Origin: JBFWRK01 sp050248955
Lineage (GTDB): Bacteria; Actinomycetota; Acidimicrobiia; Acidimicrobiales; Ilumatobacteraceae
Length of the DNA stretch: 64,000 nt
Direction: 5' to 3'
Assembly (NCBI GenBank): GCA_050248955.1
Contig: JBFWRK010000003.1
Location: 186,001 to 250,000, forward strand
The notes beneath the pieces are model-generated. The model worked only from the letters and a program-made list of their open reading frames with translations. It ran no database searches and was not told where the DNA came from. Positions 1 through 8,420 of the stretch are shown piece after piece; positions within the stretch are counted from its first letter, which is position 1; every line of letters starts with the position of its first letter. The translations under genes and the position numbers were made by a program.

Positions 1-1
1 G

Positions 2-298
2 ACCGAGCAGCTCCTCGAGCGATCCGGCCTGACGATCGACGACATCGACCTGTTCGAGATCAACGAGGCGTTCGCAGCGGTGGTACTGGCCTGGGCCAAG
101 GAGACCGGTGCCGATCTCGATCGTACCAACGTCAACGGCGGGGCGATCGCCGTCGGGCACCCGCTCGGCGCCTCCGGCACGCTCCTCATCACGCGGGCCT
201 TGCACGAGCTCGAGCGGATTGGTGGTCGCTACGCGCTGATCTCGATGTGCTGCGGCGGCGGACTCGGCACCGGCACGATCATCGAGCGCCTCCCCTGA
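2..298 (+). CDS. Acetyl-CoA acetyltransferase (thiolase), C-terminal part
   Basis: This is the last 98 residues of a thiolase whose 5' part lies before the window. Thiolases condense or cleave acyl-CoA with CoA, usually as the last step of beta-oxidation. Visible family signatures are the FEINEAFA stretch near the fragment start, the NGGAIAVGHPLGASG block holding the catalytic His, and the C-terminal Cys-Gly-rich block MCCGGGLGTG that carries the second active-site cysteine. The frame is open from base 2 and ends in TGA. The gene runs directly into a SnoaL-like gene and faces a minus-strand acyl-CoA dehydrogenase, consistent with acyl-CoA catabolism. The substrate cannot be told from this fragment. 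Confidence 0.95.
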   Translation, partial: TEQLLERSGLTIDDIDLFEINEAFAAVVLAWAKETGADLDRTNVNGGAIAVGHPLGASGTLLITRALHELERIGGRYALISMCCGGGLGTGTIIERLP

Positions 299-705
299 GC
301 GCGGAACAGGACGCGGCCGTCGTCAGGCAGCTGATCGATCTGGTCGGCGGCTTCGAGATCGACGCCGCCCTCGGGCTCGTCACCGACGACGTGATCCTCG
401 AGTTCCCGTTCCGGGGCGACGGCGGTCCCCGCCGGCTGGAGGGCGACGAGGCCAAGGACTTCATCCGGGCGCTTCCCAAGCTCTTCTCGCAGATGCCGTT
501 CCACGACGTGGTGGTCCACGGTCGGCTTCCGTCGGGAGACGTCGTGGCAGAGTACCGGAGCGAGGGGGTCACGCGTTCCGGACGGGCGTACCCGAACTCC
601 TACGTCGGCTTCTTCGAGGTCCGCGACGGCCGGGTCAGGCGCTGGCGCGAGTACTTCGATCCGAACGTCGTCGCCGCGGCCTTCCCCGCTCGCCCGACGC
701 CCTAG
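247..705 (+). CDS. SnoaL/NTF2-like small protein
   Basis: A protein of up to 152 residues of the SnoaL/NTF2-like cone fold. The recognisable part begins after about residue 17 (an EQDAAVVRQLIDLV helix) and continues through an acidic strand region, FFEVRDGRVRRWREYFDP, the usual last strand of the fold. Such proteins can be isomerases or hydratases or simply bind small ligands, so the activity is not assignable. The start is uncertain: the only standard start is GTG at 247, inside the thiolase gene by 52 bases, and it adds an Arg-rich stretch that looks non-native. CTG at 295, overlapping the thiolase stop, would give the conserved domain only. The stop overlaps the end of the converging acyl-CoA dehydrogenase gene. 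Confidence 0.75.
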   Translation: MLRRRTRHRHDHRAPPLSAEQDAAVVRQLIDLVGGFEIDAALGLVTDDVILEFPFRGDGGPRRLEGDEAKDFIRALPKLFSQMPFHDVVVHGRLPSGDVVAEYRSEGVTRSGRAYPNSYVGFFEVRDGRVRRWREYFDPNVVAAAFPARPTP

Positions 706-1925
706 TTGTTGGGTTCGCGCGGGAGGCCGAGCACTCGCTCGCCGAGGATGTTGCGCTGCACCTCTGACGTTCCGGCGTAGATCGTGTCGGCGACACCGTT
801 GTAGAGCGCACCGACCCACGACGCCGTCGAGTTCGGAGCGCCGGGATCGTCGGCTCGATAGCCGCGCAGTGGCGGGCGGCCTTCGAGGACCATCGCATGA
901 GCGCCGAGGACGTCGATCGCGAGCCGCGTGACGTCCCGGTGGTACTCGGACCAGTGGAGCTTCGAGATCGACGCCTCGGGCCCGATGACGCCGGTGTTCA
1001 GCACCCCGGTGAGGATGCGGTACCCCAGGAACCGCATCGTCTCCACCCGCACATGTGCGTCGGCGATGCGGTCGCGGATCACGGGATCGTCGACGCGACC
1101 GAGGTCGCGCGCCATCCGGATCAGGCGATCGAGCTCGGCGCGGAAGAGCACCGGGTTGGTCGCGGCCTCGTCGCCGCGCTCCAGTGCGAGCACGCTGTTG
1201 GCGACCGCCCAGCCGTCGTTGACCTCGCCGATCACGTTGTCGACCGAGGTACGGGCGCCGTCGAGGAACACGGCGTTGAAGTCCGGCGAACCGCCGATCA
1301 TCCGAATCGGACGAACCTCGACACCCGGCTGATCCATCGGCACGAGCATGAACGTGAGACCGCGGTGCTTGGTCGCCGTGAGGTCGGTGCGGGCCAGCAC
1401 GAAGATCCAGTTCGCCTCACGGGCGCGGGTCTGCCAGATCTTCTGGCCGTCGAGCACCCATTCGTCGCCGTCGAGCGCGGCCTGCGTGCGCAAGCTGGCC
1501 AGATCGGAGCCACTGTCGGGCTCGGAGTAGCCCTGACACCAGACGTGCTCGCCCGAGAGGATCCGGGGCAGGAAGTGCTGCTTCTGCGCCTCGGAGCCCC
1601 AGCGGAGGAGCACGCCGCCGACCATCTTCATGCTGAAGTTGTCGTTGGGACCCATCGACGGCACGCCTGCTTTGGCCAGCTCCTCGACGAGCACGACCTG
1701 TTCGAGCTTCGACAGCCCGGCACCGCCGTACACACGTGGCCACGCGACGCCGAGCAGCCCGTGCTCGTGCAGCGTCGCCCGCCAGCGCGCGGTGAACGCC
1801 AGCGCCTCGTCGTGGGGCAGCGCGCCGATGCCCTGCCAGTCGGTTGGCAGATGCTCGGCGAGGAACGCCCGGACGCTCTTGCGGAACGCCTCGGCCTGGT
1901 CGGAGTAGCGGGGGTCCATCGTCAT
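702..1925 (-). CDS. Acyl-CoA dehydrogenase
   Basis: A full-length (407 residues) FAD-dependent acyl-CoA dehydrogenase, which oxidises an acyl-CoA to the 2-enoyl-CoA. Family landmarks are the N-terminal helical domain ending in LLGVAWPRVYGG (about 56-67), the middle domain WCQGYSEPDSGSDLASL (about 130-146) that contacts FAD and substrate, and the C-terminal YAGTSEVQRNILGERVLGL block. The ATG at 1925 overlaps the stop of the enoyl-CoA hydratase gene upstream by 4 bases, so the two are probably co-translated and act in sequence (dehydrogenation then hydration). It belongs to the FadE-like branch common in actinobacterial catabolism of branched or steroid acyl-CoAs. The substrate is not determinable. 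Confidence 0.95.
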   Translation of the reverse strand: MTMDPRYSDQAEAFRKSVRAFLAEHLPTDWQGIGALPHDEALAFTARWRATLHEHGLLGVAWPRVYGGAGLSKLEQVVLVEELAKAGVPSMGPNDNFSMKMVGGVLLRWGSEAQKQHFLPRILSGEHVWCQGYSEPDSGSDLASLRTQAALDGDEWVLDGQKIWQTRAREANWIFVLARTDLTATKHRGLTFMLVPMDQPGVEVRPIRMIGGSPDFNAVFLDGARTSVDNVIGEVNDGWAVANSVLALERGDEAATNPVLFRAELDRLIRMARDLGRVDDPVIRDRIADAHVRVETMRFLGYRILTGVLNTGVIGPEASISKLHWSEYHRDVTRLAIDVLGAHAMVLEGRPPLRGYRADDPGAPNSTASWVGALYNGVADTIYAGTSEVQRNILGERVLGLPREPNN

Positions 1926-2758
1926 TGCTCCACGAAGGGTGGCAGGGGTGGGAGGTCACCGTCGGGTGGCAGCGGGGCGAACTGTGCGGGGCGTCGTTCG
2001 ACGAGCGCTGCGACCCCCTCGCCGAAGTCGGGGTTGTCGGGTCGGTTCATGCGCGCCATCGTCGCGAGCCAGAGCCCGTTCGCCTCCGTGTAGTCGCGAC
2101 TCAGGTCGCCCCACACCTGACGGCGGATGGCGGCCATCGACCGTGGTGAGCTGCCGGTGGCGAGCAGCCGGGCGTAGGTCTGTGCTTCGGACAGGACCGT
2201 GGCATCGTCGCAGACCCGGCTGACCAAGCCGATCCTGTGCGCCTCCTCGCCGTCGACGCGACGTGCGGACAGCAACAGGTCGAGGCTCCACTCGACGCCG
2301 ATCATGCGCGGCAGCAGCCACGCCAGCCCGTACTCGGCGGGGATGCCGAGCTTGGCGTAGGCCGTGGAGAGACGTGCACCGCGAGCCATGAACCGGACGT
2401 CGCAGACGAGCGCCTGCACGAGGCCGATGCCGGCGCACGCGCCGTTGATCGCCGCGATCATCGGCTTCGGGATCGTCAGCGCGTAGTGCTGCGAGCGCCG
2501 GCCTTCCAATCGCAGGCCGACCGGTCCGGCCGCCTGCTCGAGACGTTGCGAGTCGAGACCTGGACAGAACCACGAGCCGGCACCGGTGACCACGATCGCT
2601 CGGACGTCCTCGTCGGCGGCCGCACGGTCGAGCAGCGAGAAGTACTGCTGCTCCATGTCGGGGTTCCACGCGTTGCGCCGCACAGGGTTGTCGAGGGTGA
2701 GCGTGCAGACCGCCCTGTCCACCTCGTACCGAACCTGGGCGTGGTCTGTGTCGTTCAC
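1922..2758 (-). CDS. Enoyl-CoA hydratase/isomerase family protein
   Basis: A 278-residue crotonase-fold protein. It shows the N-terminal TLDNPVRRNAWNPDM segment, an oxyanion-hole region VVTGAGSWFCPGLD (about 58-71) and the INGACAGIGLVQALVCDVRFMA block (about 105-126). The first catalytic-type Glu position after AGIG is replaced by V/Q, so it may be an isomerase or other crotonase rather than a classical hydratase. It lies first in a two-gene minus-strand unit with the acyl-CoA dehydrogenase, with a 4-base overlap. About 90 bases separate it from the next upstream minus-strand gene (MaoC). Confidence 0.93.
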   Translation of the reverse strand: MNDTDHAQVRYEVDRAVCTLTLDNPVRRNAWNPDMEQQYFSLLDRAAADEDVRAIVVTGAGSWFCPGLDSQRLEQAAGPVGLRLEGRRSQHYALTIPKPMIAAINGACAGIGLVQALVCDVRFMARGARLSTAYAKLGIPAEYGLAWLLPRMIGVEWSLDLLLSARRVDGEEAHRIGLVSRVCDDATVLSEAQTYARLLATGSSPRSMAAIRRQVWGDLSRDYTEANGLWLATMARMNRPDNPDFGEGVAALVERRPAQFAPLPPDGDLPPLPPFVEQ

Positions 2759-2846
2759 GACTCCTCCTCGCGCGATCCGGGAGCCACCATGTTGACACTG
2801 ACGTCAACTCGCGGTCGCATCGACGACGGCGGGTGTGCGGGTCGCC

Positions 2847-3302
2847 TCAGGGAAGGGCTGACCGAGCGAGGGGTTCGCGGTAGACGATCGCGGTGCCGTC
2901 GAGGACGATCGTGCCGTCCTGCGTCGTGATGGTCGTGCGGATCGTCCCGATCGGTTTGTCGTCCCGTCGATCCAGCACCTCGACCTTGGCGGTGATCGTG
3001 TCGCCGGGACGGACGGGGGCCCGGAACGACCAGTCGACGTGCAGGAACACCGAGCCGGGACCCGGCAGGTCTTCGGCGACGACAGCGTTGAGCAGTCCGG
3101 ACGTGACACCGCCCTGGACGATGATCCCTCCGAACCGGCTCGCGGCCGCGAGGTCCTCGTCGTAGTGGAGCGGATTCCGGTCGCCGGTCATGTCGGTGAA
3201 GCGGCGGATGTCGTCGGTGCTGACGGTTCTGGATCGCCGGGCGGTGCTGCCGATCGGCGGGATGCCCCCGACGTCCGTGTTGCTCTGCGAAGCGGTGGTC
3301 AT
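2847..3302 (-). CDS. MaoC-like (R)-specific enoyl-CoA hydratase
   Basis: A 151-residue single hot-dog domain protein. The segment FTDMTGDRNPLHYDEDLAAASRFG carries the hydratase-2 signature (Asp and His of D-x4-H), followed by IIVQGGVTSGLLNAV and a C-terminal FRAPVRPGDTITAKVEVL strand pair typical of MaoC dehydratases. It would hydrate 2-enoyl-CoA to the 3-hydroxyacyl-CoA. The chosen ATG at 3302 overlaps the stop of the PIG-L gene (ATGA). A longer open frame upstream is only read-through of that gene in another frame. The context with acyl-CoA dehydrogenase and crotonase supports lipid or aromatic acyl-CoA turnover. Confidence 0.9.
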   Translation of the reverse strand: MTTASQSNTDVGGIPPIGSTARRSRTVSTDDIRRFTDMTGDRNPLHYDEDLAAASRFGGIIVQGGVTSGLLNAVVAEDLPGPGSVFLHVDWSFRAPVRPGDTITAKVEVLDRRDDKPIGTIRTTITTQDGTIVLDGTAIVYREPLARSALP

Positions 3303-4033
3303 CGGACGACTCCTGCGAGGGTGTGGTCTTCGTTCGGTTCGCGCGAGTCGGGAGTGCGGAACGACTCGGTGCGCCACCAGGCGCGGTAGGTGGCGTCGCC
3401 GACGAGCTCGATCAGCGGTCGCGTCTGCGATGCGTGGGCCCGGAGCGCTGCGATCTTTCGATCGAGCAGGTCGTCGGACAGCACGATGCTGTGCGCCACG
3501 TCGCCCGGAGCGGTGCTGGGCGGATCGGGTTGGTCGGCCCACAGCCCGATCTGATCGTTGAGCTCGCCCCACTGCCGGTGGAAGTCGTGGGTGAGCGTGG
3601 CGTACCAGAGGGTCGCCTCGGAGCGGGCGGCGGTCCACGCGTCGGTTGTCCAGCGGCTGACGGCGCGGTGGTCCGGATGCCCGGTCATGCCGTCGGGTCC
3701 GAAGGTGACGATGACGTCGGGCTCGACGTCGATGATGTGGCCGGTGATCGCGTCGGTGGCGTCGTGCTCCTCGCAGCCACCGTCGGGCAAGCCGAGCACG
3801 TGGACCTCGTCGACGCCGACGGCGGCGAGCGCGTTGCGCAGCTCCGTCAGCCGCAGCGGGGCGAGCCGCGCTGGCGGCCAGGCATCCGGATCGCCGGTGC
3901 CTAGCTCGCCGAGCGTCGCCGTGACCACCACGACGCGGTCGCCGCGTCGACGGAAGTCGGCCATCAGTCCCGCGGACAGGTATGCCTCGTCATCGGGGTG
4001 CGCCCAGACACCGAGCAGCGTGCGCCGGCTCAT
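3299..4033 (-). CDS. PIG-L (LmbE-like) deacetylase
   Basis: A 244-residue zinc-dependent N-deacetylase of the PIG-L/LmbE family. The metal site is clear: AHPDDEAYLSAG near residues 10-21 (the H-P-D-D motif) and TGHPDHRAVSRW near 120, which supplies the third ligand. Family members deacetylate N-acetylglucosaminyl compounds (as in mycothiol or teicoplanin-type pathways) or other amides; the substrate is unknown here. The ATG at 4033 was preferred over a TTG at 4090 because it begins directly before the conserved strand. It lies between a flavoprotein gene (44 bases upstream) and the MaoC gene (4-base overlap). Confidence 0.92.
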   Translation of the reverse strand: MSRRTLLGVWAHPDDEAYLSAGLMADFRRRGDRVVVVTATLGELGTGDPDAWPPARLAPLRLTELRNALAAVGVDEVHVLGLPDGGCEEHDATDAITGHIIDVEPDVIVTFGPDGMTGHPDHRAVSRWTTDAWTAARSEATLWYATLTHDFHRQWGELNDQIGLWADQPDPPSTAPGDVAHSIVLSDDLLDRKIAALRAHASQTRPLIELVGDATYRAWWRTESFRTPDSREPNEDHTLAGVVR

Positions 4034-4076
4034 CGCTGTCCGCTCCCGGCCGCTCGGGCCAGCTCGCTGCGCGCGC

Positions 4077-5264
4077 TCATGACACAGCAACCGAATCGAG
4101 CGCGGCGAGTGTCTCCACTTCGTCGGTCATCGACGAGCTGAGCTGCAGCAGGAGGTCGGCGATCTCGGCGTCCTCCCAGCGCAGGCTGGCGATGCGATCG
4201 ACGACGTCGAACAGCGGGATGCTGAGGCGGTCCCGCGTCGCCTCGTACTGCGCGAGCGCGTCATCGAGGACCGAGTCGCCGTCGAGCCCCTCGACGACCG
4301 CGCGGGCGAGGAGCTCGGCATCGCGGAGTGCATCGGTGATGCCGTGCGCTCCGATCGGATCCTTGAAGTACCCGGCATCGCCGACGAGCGCCCATCCGGG
4401 CCCGTGCGCCTTGCGCAGGTAGCCGCTGCGGCCACTCCAGGTGCGTGCGCCCTCGGGTGGCGACGCCGCGCGCAGCCGGTCCGCGACCTCCGGTGCGCTC
4501 TCGGAGACGACGTCATTGATGAGCGCCACACCACCTCTGCGGATCCGATCGACGGAGGCACTCGCGAACACGCATGCTTTCCCGTCGTTCGTCGGAATGA
4601 CGCCGCAGCAGGCATTCGGGCGGAAGATCCACTCGTAGCCGTCCGTGGCGAGATCGGACCAGTACGCGTAGGTCGCGGCGCTCGCGTGCTCGCCCTGCCG
4701 AGTGACCGTCGCACCCGCACGCCGTGCGATCGTCGATCGGATGCCGTCGGCACCGATCACGAGCGTTGCCGAGAGCTCGACAGATCGTCCGTCGGCGGTG
4801 GTTGCGTGAACGCCGGCCACGCGGCCCCGACGCGTGATCAGGTCGGTGACGGACGTCCGGTGGTACACGTCGACGCCGGCATCGATGGCGGCGTCGACGA
4901 GCACCGGGTCGAGGACGGTGCGCCGCGGTGCGTACAGCGCATCGACGCCGTGTGACGGCTTGATGCTGATGACGATGCGCTCCTCACCGTGGCTGAACGT
5001 CGTCCGCTTCACGGGCGGCGTGCCGGCAGCGACGATCTCGTCGAGCAGGCCCCAACGCGACAGTTGGAGCACTCCGCCGCGCATCAGCGCGTGCGTCGAG
5101 AGGGTGTCCGAGCCGGGGGAGCTCTGGTCGAGCAGCAGAGTCCGCACGCCGCGCCGCGCGAGCAGCATCGCGGTCGCTGCGCCGGCGGCCCGCGCGCCGA
5201 CGACGATCACGTCGTACGCGGCGTTCCTCAATGTCGATGGTCCGTGGTCGGGGTACATGATCAC
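4077..5264 (-). CDS. FAD-dependent oxidoreductase (geranylgeranyl-reductase/aromatic-hydroxylase type)
   Basis: A 395-residue flavoprotein with the complete FAD-binding pattern of group A hydroxylases and geranylgeranyl-reductase-like proteins: GARAAGAATAMLLARRG (about 22-38), a central GADGIRSTIARRAG (about 170-183) and GDAGYFKDPIGAHGITDALRDAE (about 300-322), the Gly-Asp motif that contacts the FAD ribityl chain. The PIGAHG segment replaces the more common PxxGQG. Its 5' end overlaps the stop of the upstream flavoprotein monooxygenase by 4 bases, so the two redox enzymes are probably made together. The substrate is unknown. Confidence 0.88.
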   Translation of the reverse strand: MIMYPDHGPSTLRNAAYDVIVVGARAAGAATAMLLARRGVRTLLLDQSSPGSDTLSTHALMRGGVLQLSRWGLLDEIVAAGTPPVKRTTFSHGEERIVISIKPSHGVDALYAPRRTVLDPVLVDAAIDAGVDVYHRTSVTDLITRRGRVAGVHATTADGRSVELSATLVIGADGIRSTIARRAGATVTRQGEHASAATYAYWSDLATDGYEWIFRPNACCGVIPTNDGKACVFASASVDRIRRGGVALINDVVSESAPEVADRLRAASPPEGARTWSGRSGYLRKAHGPGWALVGDAGYFKDPIGAHGITDALRDAELLARAVVEGLDGDSVLDDALAQYEATRDRLSIPLFDVVDRIASLRWEDAEIADLLLQLSSSMTDEVETLAALDSVAVS

Positions 5265-6535
5265 GCTCGTTTCTGCTCGAACAGTGCCGAGCCTGCAGTG
5301 CCGTCGGGACGGTGTCGCGTGCGGCAGATGTGCTCCGCGACGTACCGCGCATCCCGGCCGACGCCATCGATGAAGTTGGAGTTGCGGAAGTGCTGGAAGC
5401 GCTGGCCCAGCACGTACGCGCCGGGCAGCGGGGTGACGCCTCGGTACTGCTGGATCTCACCGCGCGGATCGAGGATCGGCAGCTGCAGCCACTCGTATCG
5501 GCGGCGATGGCCGGTGGCCCAGACGACCGAGCGGATCCCCGCCGTGCGGAGATCGAGCGACTCCGTCACGGGTGTCGGCCCGACGTTGGCGATCGGCTCT
5601 GCCTCGAGGACTTCGGACGAGAGTCCGTTGCGCACGATCGAGTCGTCGATGCGTGCAAGCACCCTGGCCATCTGTCGATCCGCGGCGACGATGACGGAGG
5701 GCAGGTTGGTGTCGAACGAGACCCGTGACCCGTCGGCGCCGACCAGCCGCCCCGCGAGCTGGACGCCTTGGGACTGCAGCGTGGCGAGGTCGAGCGTCGA
5801 GTGGTCGCGCCGGCCGACGAGCTGCAGCGATGGTTCGGTCCGCGCAGCGATGGCGTCGCGGACGTCGTCGATCGACTTGTCGAACGCGCCGATCATGTCG
5901 AGCCACCAGAAGATGTCCATGCCGCGATAGCGCCGCGGCATGCGCGTGTGACTGCCGACGGCGAGCGTGACCTCGCGGCCGCTCGTGCGCAGCTCGTCGG
6001 CGAGTTGCACACCGGTGGCCGACGCGCCGACGACGAGGACGCCGCCGTCGGGGAGCTGTCCTGGGTTCCGGTAGCCGGCAGGAGTCACCTGGTGGACGCG
6101 GGACGAGAGATGGCGGGCGACCTTCGGGATCGCTGGACGATCGCACCACCCGGTGGCGATGACGACGTTGTCGGAAACGAACCGGCCGTCGTCGGTGGTG
6201 ACGACGAACCCGACGCCCGACGCCTCGACTCGCTGCACGTTCGTGTGCTCGCGGACCGGCGCGTCGAACGATGCCGCATACCGTCCGAAGAACGTCGCGA
6301 CCTCGGGCGCCGCCATGAACCCGTTCAGGTGCGGCCCGTCGTAGGACCAGCCGGGAAGGCGCGTCATCCAGTTCGGCGTGAGGAGACGGAGGGAGTCCCA
6401 CCGCTCGCTGTGCCAGCGCTCGGCGATCCGGCCGCGTTCGAGGACGACGTGGTCGTGGCCGCGCGCCGTGAGGCAGTGGCTCAGCGCGAGGCCGGCCTGG
6501 CCGCCGCCGATGATGATCGTGTTCGTCGTCGTCAT
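5261..6535 (-). CDS. Flavin-dependent monooxygenase (FMO/CzcO-like)
   Basis: A 424-residue protein with two Rossmann motifs. The N-terminal GGGQAGLALSHCL (about 9-21) binds FAD and the middle VVVGASATGVQLADEL (about 170-185) binds NAD(P)H. The spacing and the segment RHLSSRVHQVTPAGYRNP are typical of the YpeQ/CzcO-type single-component flavin monooxygenases that oxidise heteroatoms or act as Baeyer-Villiger-like enzymes. Start: ATG at 6535. A perfect 15-bp stem-loop lies 26 bases upstream and separates this gene from the OsmC gene, so it likely starts a new transcription unit with the next flavoprotein gene downstream. Confidence 0.88.
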   Translation of the reverse strand: MTTTNTIIIGGGQAGLALSHCLTARGHDHVVLERGRIAERWHSERWDSLRLLTPNWMTRLPGWSYDGPHLNGFMAAPEVATFFGRYAASFDAPVREHTNVQRVEASGVGFVVTTDDGRFVSDNVVIATGWCDRPAIPKVARHLSSRVHQVTPAGYRNPGQLPDGGVLVVGASATGVQLADELRTSGREVTLAVGSHTRMPRRYRGMDIFWWLDMIGAFDKSIDDVRDAIAARTEPSLQLVGRRDHSTLDLATLQSQGVQLAGRLVGADGSRVSFDTNLPSVIVAADRQMARVLARIDDSIVRNGLSSEVLEAEPIANVGPTPVTESLDLRTAGIRSVVWATGHRRRYEWLQLPILDPRGEIQQYRGVTPLPGAYVLGQRFQHFRNSNFIDGVGRDARYVAEHICRTRHRPDGTAGSALFEQKRA

Positions 6536-6560
6536 AGCTGTCTCCGTGTCTCATCGATCG

Positions 6561-6606
6561 CGATGAGGGATGCCGGTCCGTGTCCCGAGAGCGGCATCCC
6601 TCATCG
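6561..6606 (-). terminator. Perfect 15-bp stem-loop between OsmC and monooxygenase genes
   Basis: The arms CGATGAGGGATGCCG (6561-6575) and CGGCATCCCTCATCG (6592-6606) are exact inverse complements around a 16-base loop. The site is 35 bases after the OsmC stop and 26 bases before the next minus-strand start. It lacks a clear T-run, as often seen in high-GC actinobacteria, so it may be a terminator of osmC or an operator for the flavoprotein pair. Confidence 0.6.
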
Positions 6607-6641
6607 GATACGAGCGAGGGCGATCTCGCGGTTCTCGGGGA

Positions 6642-7208
6642 TCAACCCGCTTCGACCTCGATCGCCACGGGCACGCCGTTGGTGACGATGTCGTACACAG
6701 CCGAACGGGCCGTCGACTGCTGCACCACCTGGCGCAGCTTCTCGGGGTCGTCGCCCTTCAACTTGAAGCTGACCTTGATCTGCTGGAAGCCGTTGCGCAC
6801 ACCGCTGCCGATGCCGAGGATGCCCAGCAGGTCGATGTCGCCCTCGACGGTCGACTCGACCTCGGAGAGGTGGATGTTGCGGGCCGCTGCGATGTTGGCG
6901 ATGCCGGCGGTGAGGCAGGCAGCGAGCGCGTGCAGGACGTACTCGACCGGGGTCGGCGCGCTGTCGCTGCCGACGAGAACGGCCGGGTGGTCGGCGTCGA
7001 AGACGTGCACGTTCGCGTGCTCCATCTCCTGCATCGCCCCGTAGAAGCCGTGGATCGTCGACTGGCTGTGGGTGCCGCTGACCCACTTGTTGCGGGCCCG
7101 GAACTGGAACTTGGCGATCTCGTTGTTCCCCTTGACGGCGTCGAGGGTGGCGAACAGCGTGGCCGTGTCGACGCCATTGCGGACGGGATTTTCGGCGGTC
7201 ATGGACAT
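6642..7208 (-). CDS. OsmC family peroxiredoxin-like protein
   Basis: A 188-residue OsmC/Ohr-fold protein. The segment SAPTPVEYVLHALAACLTAGIANIAAARNI contains the conserved C-terminal cysteine position (AACLT) of OsmC proteins, followed by the long strand region. The other peroxidatic cysteine expected near the N-terminal part is not seen at the usual place (DHPAVLVGSD), so thiol peroxidase activity is doubtful; related two-domain-less OsmC proteins often have uncertain function. The ATG at 7208 is preferred because AGGAG lies 10 bases upstream; a second ATG follows at 7202. It is divergent from the AzlC gene. Confidence 0.85.
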   Translation of the reverse strand: MSMTAENPVRNGVDTATLFATLDAVKGNNEIAKFQFRARNKWVSGTHSQSTIHGFYGAMQEMEHANVHVFDADHPAVLVGSDSAPTPVEYVLHALAACLTAGIANIAAARNIHLSEVESTVEGDIDLLGILGIGSGVRNGFQQIKVSFKLKGDDPEKLRQVVQQSTARSAVYDIVTNGVPVAIEVEAG

Positions 7209-7363
7209 GATGTGGGTGCTCCTGATGTGTCGTACTTGCTCTCTGTTCTCGCCGGATCGACGAGCTCGGAGGACCGTACGAACGACACCTTCCCTTCCCC
7301 TTCCCTGCGTGCTTGGGGGCGAGGGAAGGTCCGGGGAAGGCATCGACGGGACCATCGCCCGCT

Positions 7364-8077
7364 ATGAGCGGCCGGACCATCACCATCGAGTCGCCCGAGA
7401 CCGACCGGCGTTCGGCGGCACGGCGCGGTGCCGTGGCGATGCTCCCCCTGATCGTCGGGTACGCGCCGTTCGCACTGGTCGTCGGCGCTGCCGCAGCCGA
7501 ACACGGAGCACCGTTGGCGGGCTGGGCCGGCAGCTGGCTCATCTACGGCGGGAGCGCCCACCTGGCTGCGCTTCGCACGCTCGACCGCGCGGGGCCCGTG
7601 ATGGCGATCCTGACCGGGCTGCTGATCAACGCCCGGCTGCTCGTCTACAGCTCGTCACTGGCCCGTCGGTGGCCCGCGCAGCCGCGGTGGTTCCGAGTCA
7701 TCGGCGCAGGATTGATCATCGACCCCACCTGGGCGGCAGCCGAGCGGCACGCCGGCGAGTGCGACGACCTCCGCCAGCAACGCCACTACTTCATCGCCGC
7801 CGGTCTCACACTCGGCGCAGGTTGGTCGACGGCGATCGGAGCGGGAGCGCTGCTCGGTGCGCGCCTCGACTGGCTCGATCTCCGTGTCGTCGTCCCGCTC
7901 TGCCTGCTCGGATTGGTGGGTCCGGAGCTGCGAGCGCGCGACTCACGGTCGGTGGTGATCGTCGCTGGTGCGATCGCCGTGCTCACCGCCGATTGGCCGG
8001 CCGGCACCGGGCTGGTTGCGGCCATCGCCGGCGGCTGCGCGGCCGGCATGGTCGGCGGCCGCTGGAGCCGGTCATGA
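7364..8077 (+). CDS. azlC: AzlC family branched-chain amino acid exporter, large subunit
   Basis: A 237-residue integral membrane protein of the AzlC/YgaZ family, which with the small AzlD subunit exports branched-chain or related amino acids. Family features are the early ARRGAVAMLPLIVGYAPFALVVG segment, GSAHLAALRTLDRAGPVMAILTGLLINARLLVYSSSLA (about 60-100) and DPTWAA. The window shows five or more hydrophobic segments. The ATG at 7364 follows the AT-poor divergent spacer with OsmC, which carries CCTTCCC/GGGAAGG inverted stretches. The stop overlaps the azlD start (ATGA), so the two subunits are translationally coupled. Confidence 0.92.
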   Translation: MSGRTITIESPETDRRSAARRGAVAMLPLIVGYAPFALVVGAAAAEHGAPLAGWAGSWLIYGGSAHLAALRTLDRAGPVMAILTGLLINARLLVYSSSLARRWPAQPRWFRVIGAGLIIDPTWAAAERHAGECDDLRQQRHYFIAAGLTLGAGWSTAIGAGALLGARLDWLDLRVVVPLCLLGLVGPELRARDSRSVVIVAGAIAVLTADWPAGTGLVAAIAGGCAAGMVGGRWSRS

Positions 8078-8391
8078 CCTGGCTGGTGATGATCGCGGTC
8101 GGCCTGGGCAGCTACGCGTTCCGGCTCGGGCCGCTGCTCGTGCTCCAACGGGTCACGCTGAGCGACCGCGCCGACCGGCTGATACGGAACGCCGGCACCG
8201 CAGCGATCACCGGGCTGATCGTCGTGTCGACGAAGCAGAGTGCGACCGGCAGCGCAGCCCTCCCCGCTGTCCTGGCCGTGTCCGTCGCGGCCGTGTTCGC
8301 TGCTCGCCGGGCGTCGATGATCCGGCTCTTGGCGCTCGGTGGCGCGATCTACGCTTGCTGCCTCATCGCCATGGAGACGATCGTGCGATGA
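8074..8391 (+). CDS. azlD: AzlD family small transport subunit
   Basis: A 105-residue membrane protein with three to four hydrophobic helices, matching AzlD/YgaH: MTWLVMIAVGLGSYAFRLGP at the N-terminus, then RNAGTAAITGLIV and two further helices. It is expected to pair with AzlC in an exporter for branched-chain amino acids. The ATG overlaps the azlC stop by 4 bases, and its own stop overlaps an ATG (8388) in the frame of the large regulator that follows, so exporter and regulator are probably on one message. Confidence 0.9.
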   Translation: MTWLVMIAVGLGSYAFRLGPLLVLQRVTLSDRADRLIRNAGTAAITGLIVVSTKQSATGSAALPAVLAVSVAAVFAARRASMIRLLALGGAIYACCLIAMETIVR

Positions 8392-8420
8392 CGGCCGATT
8401 CGACGAGAGGAGCTCGCACG

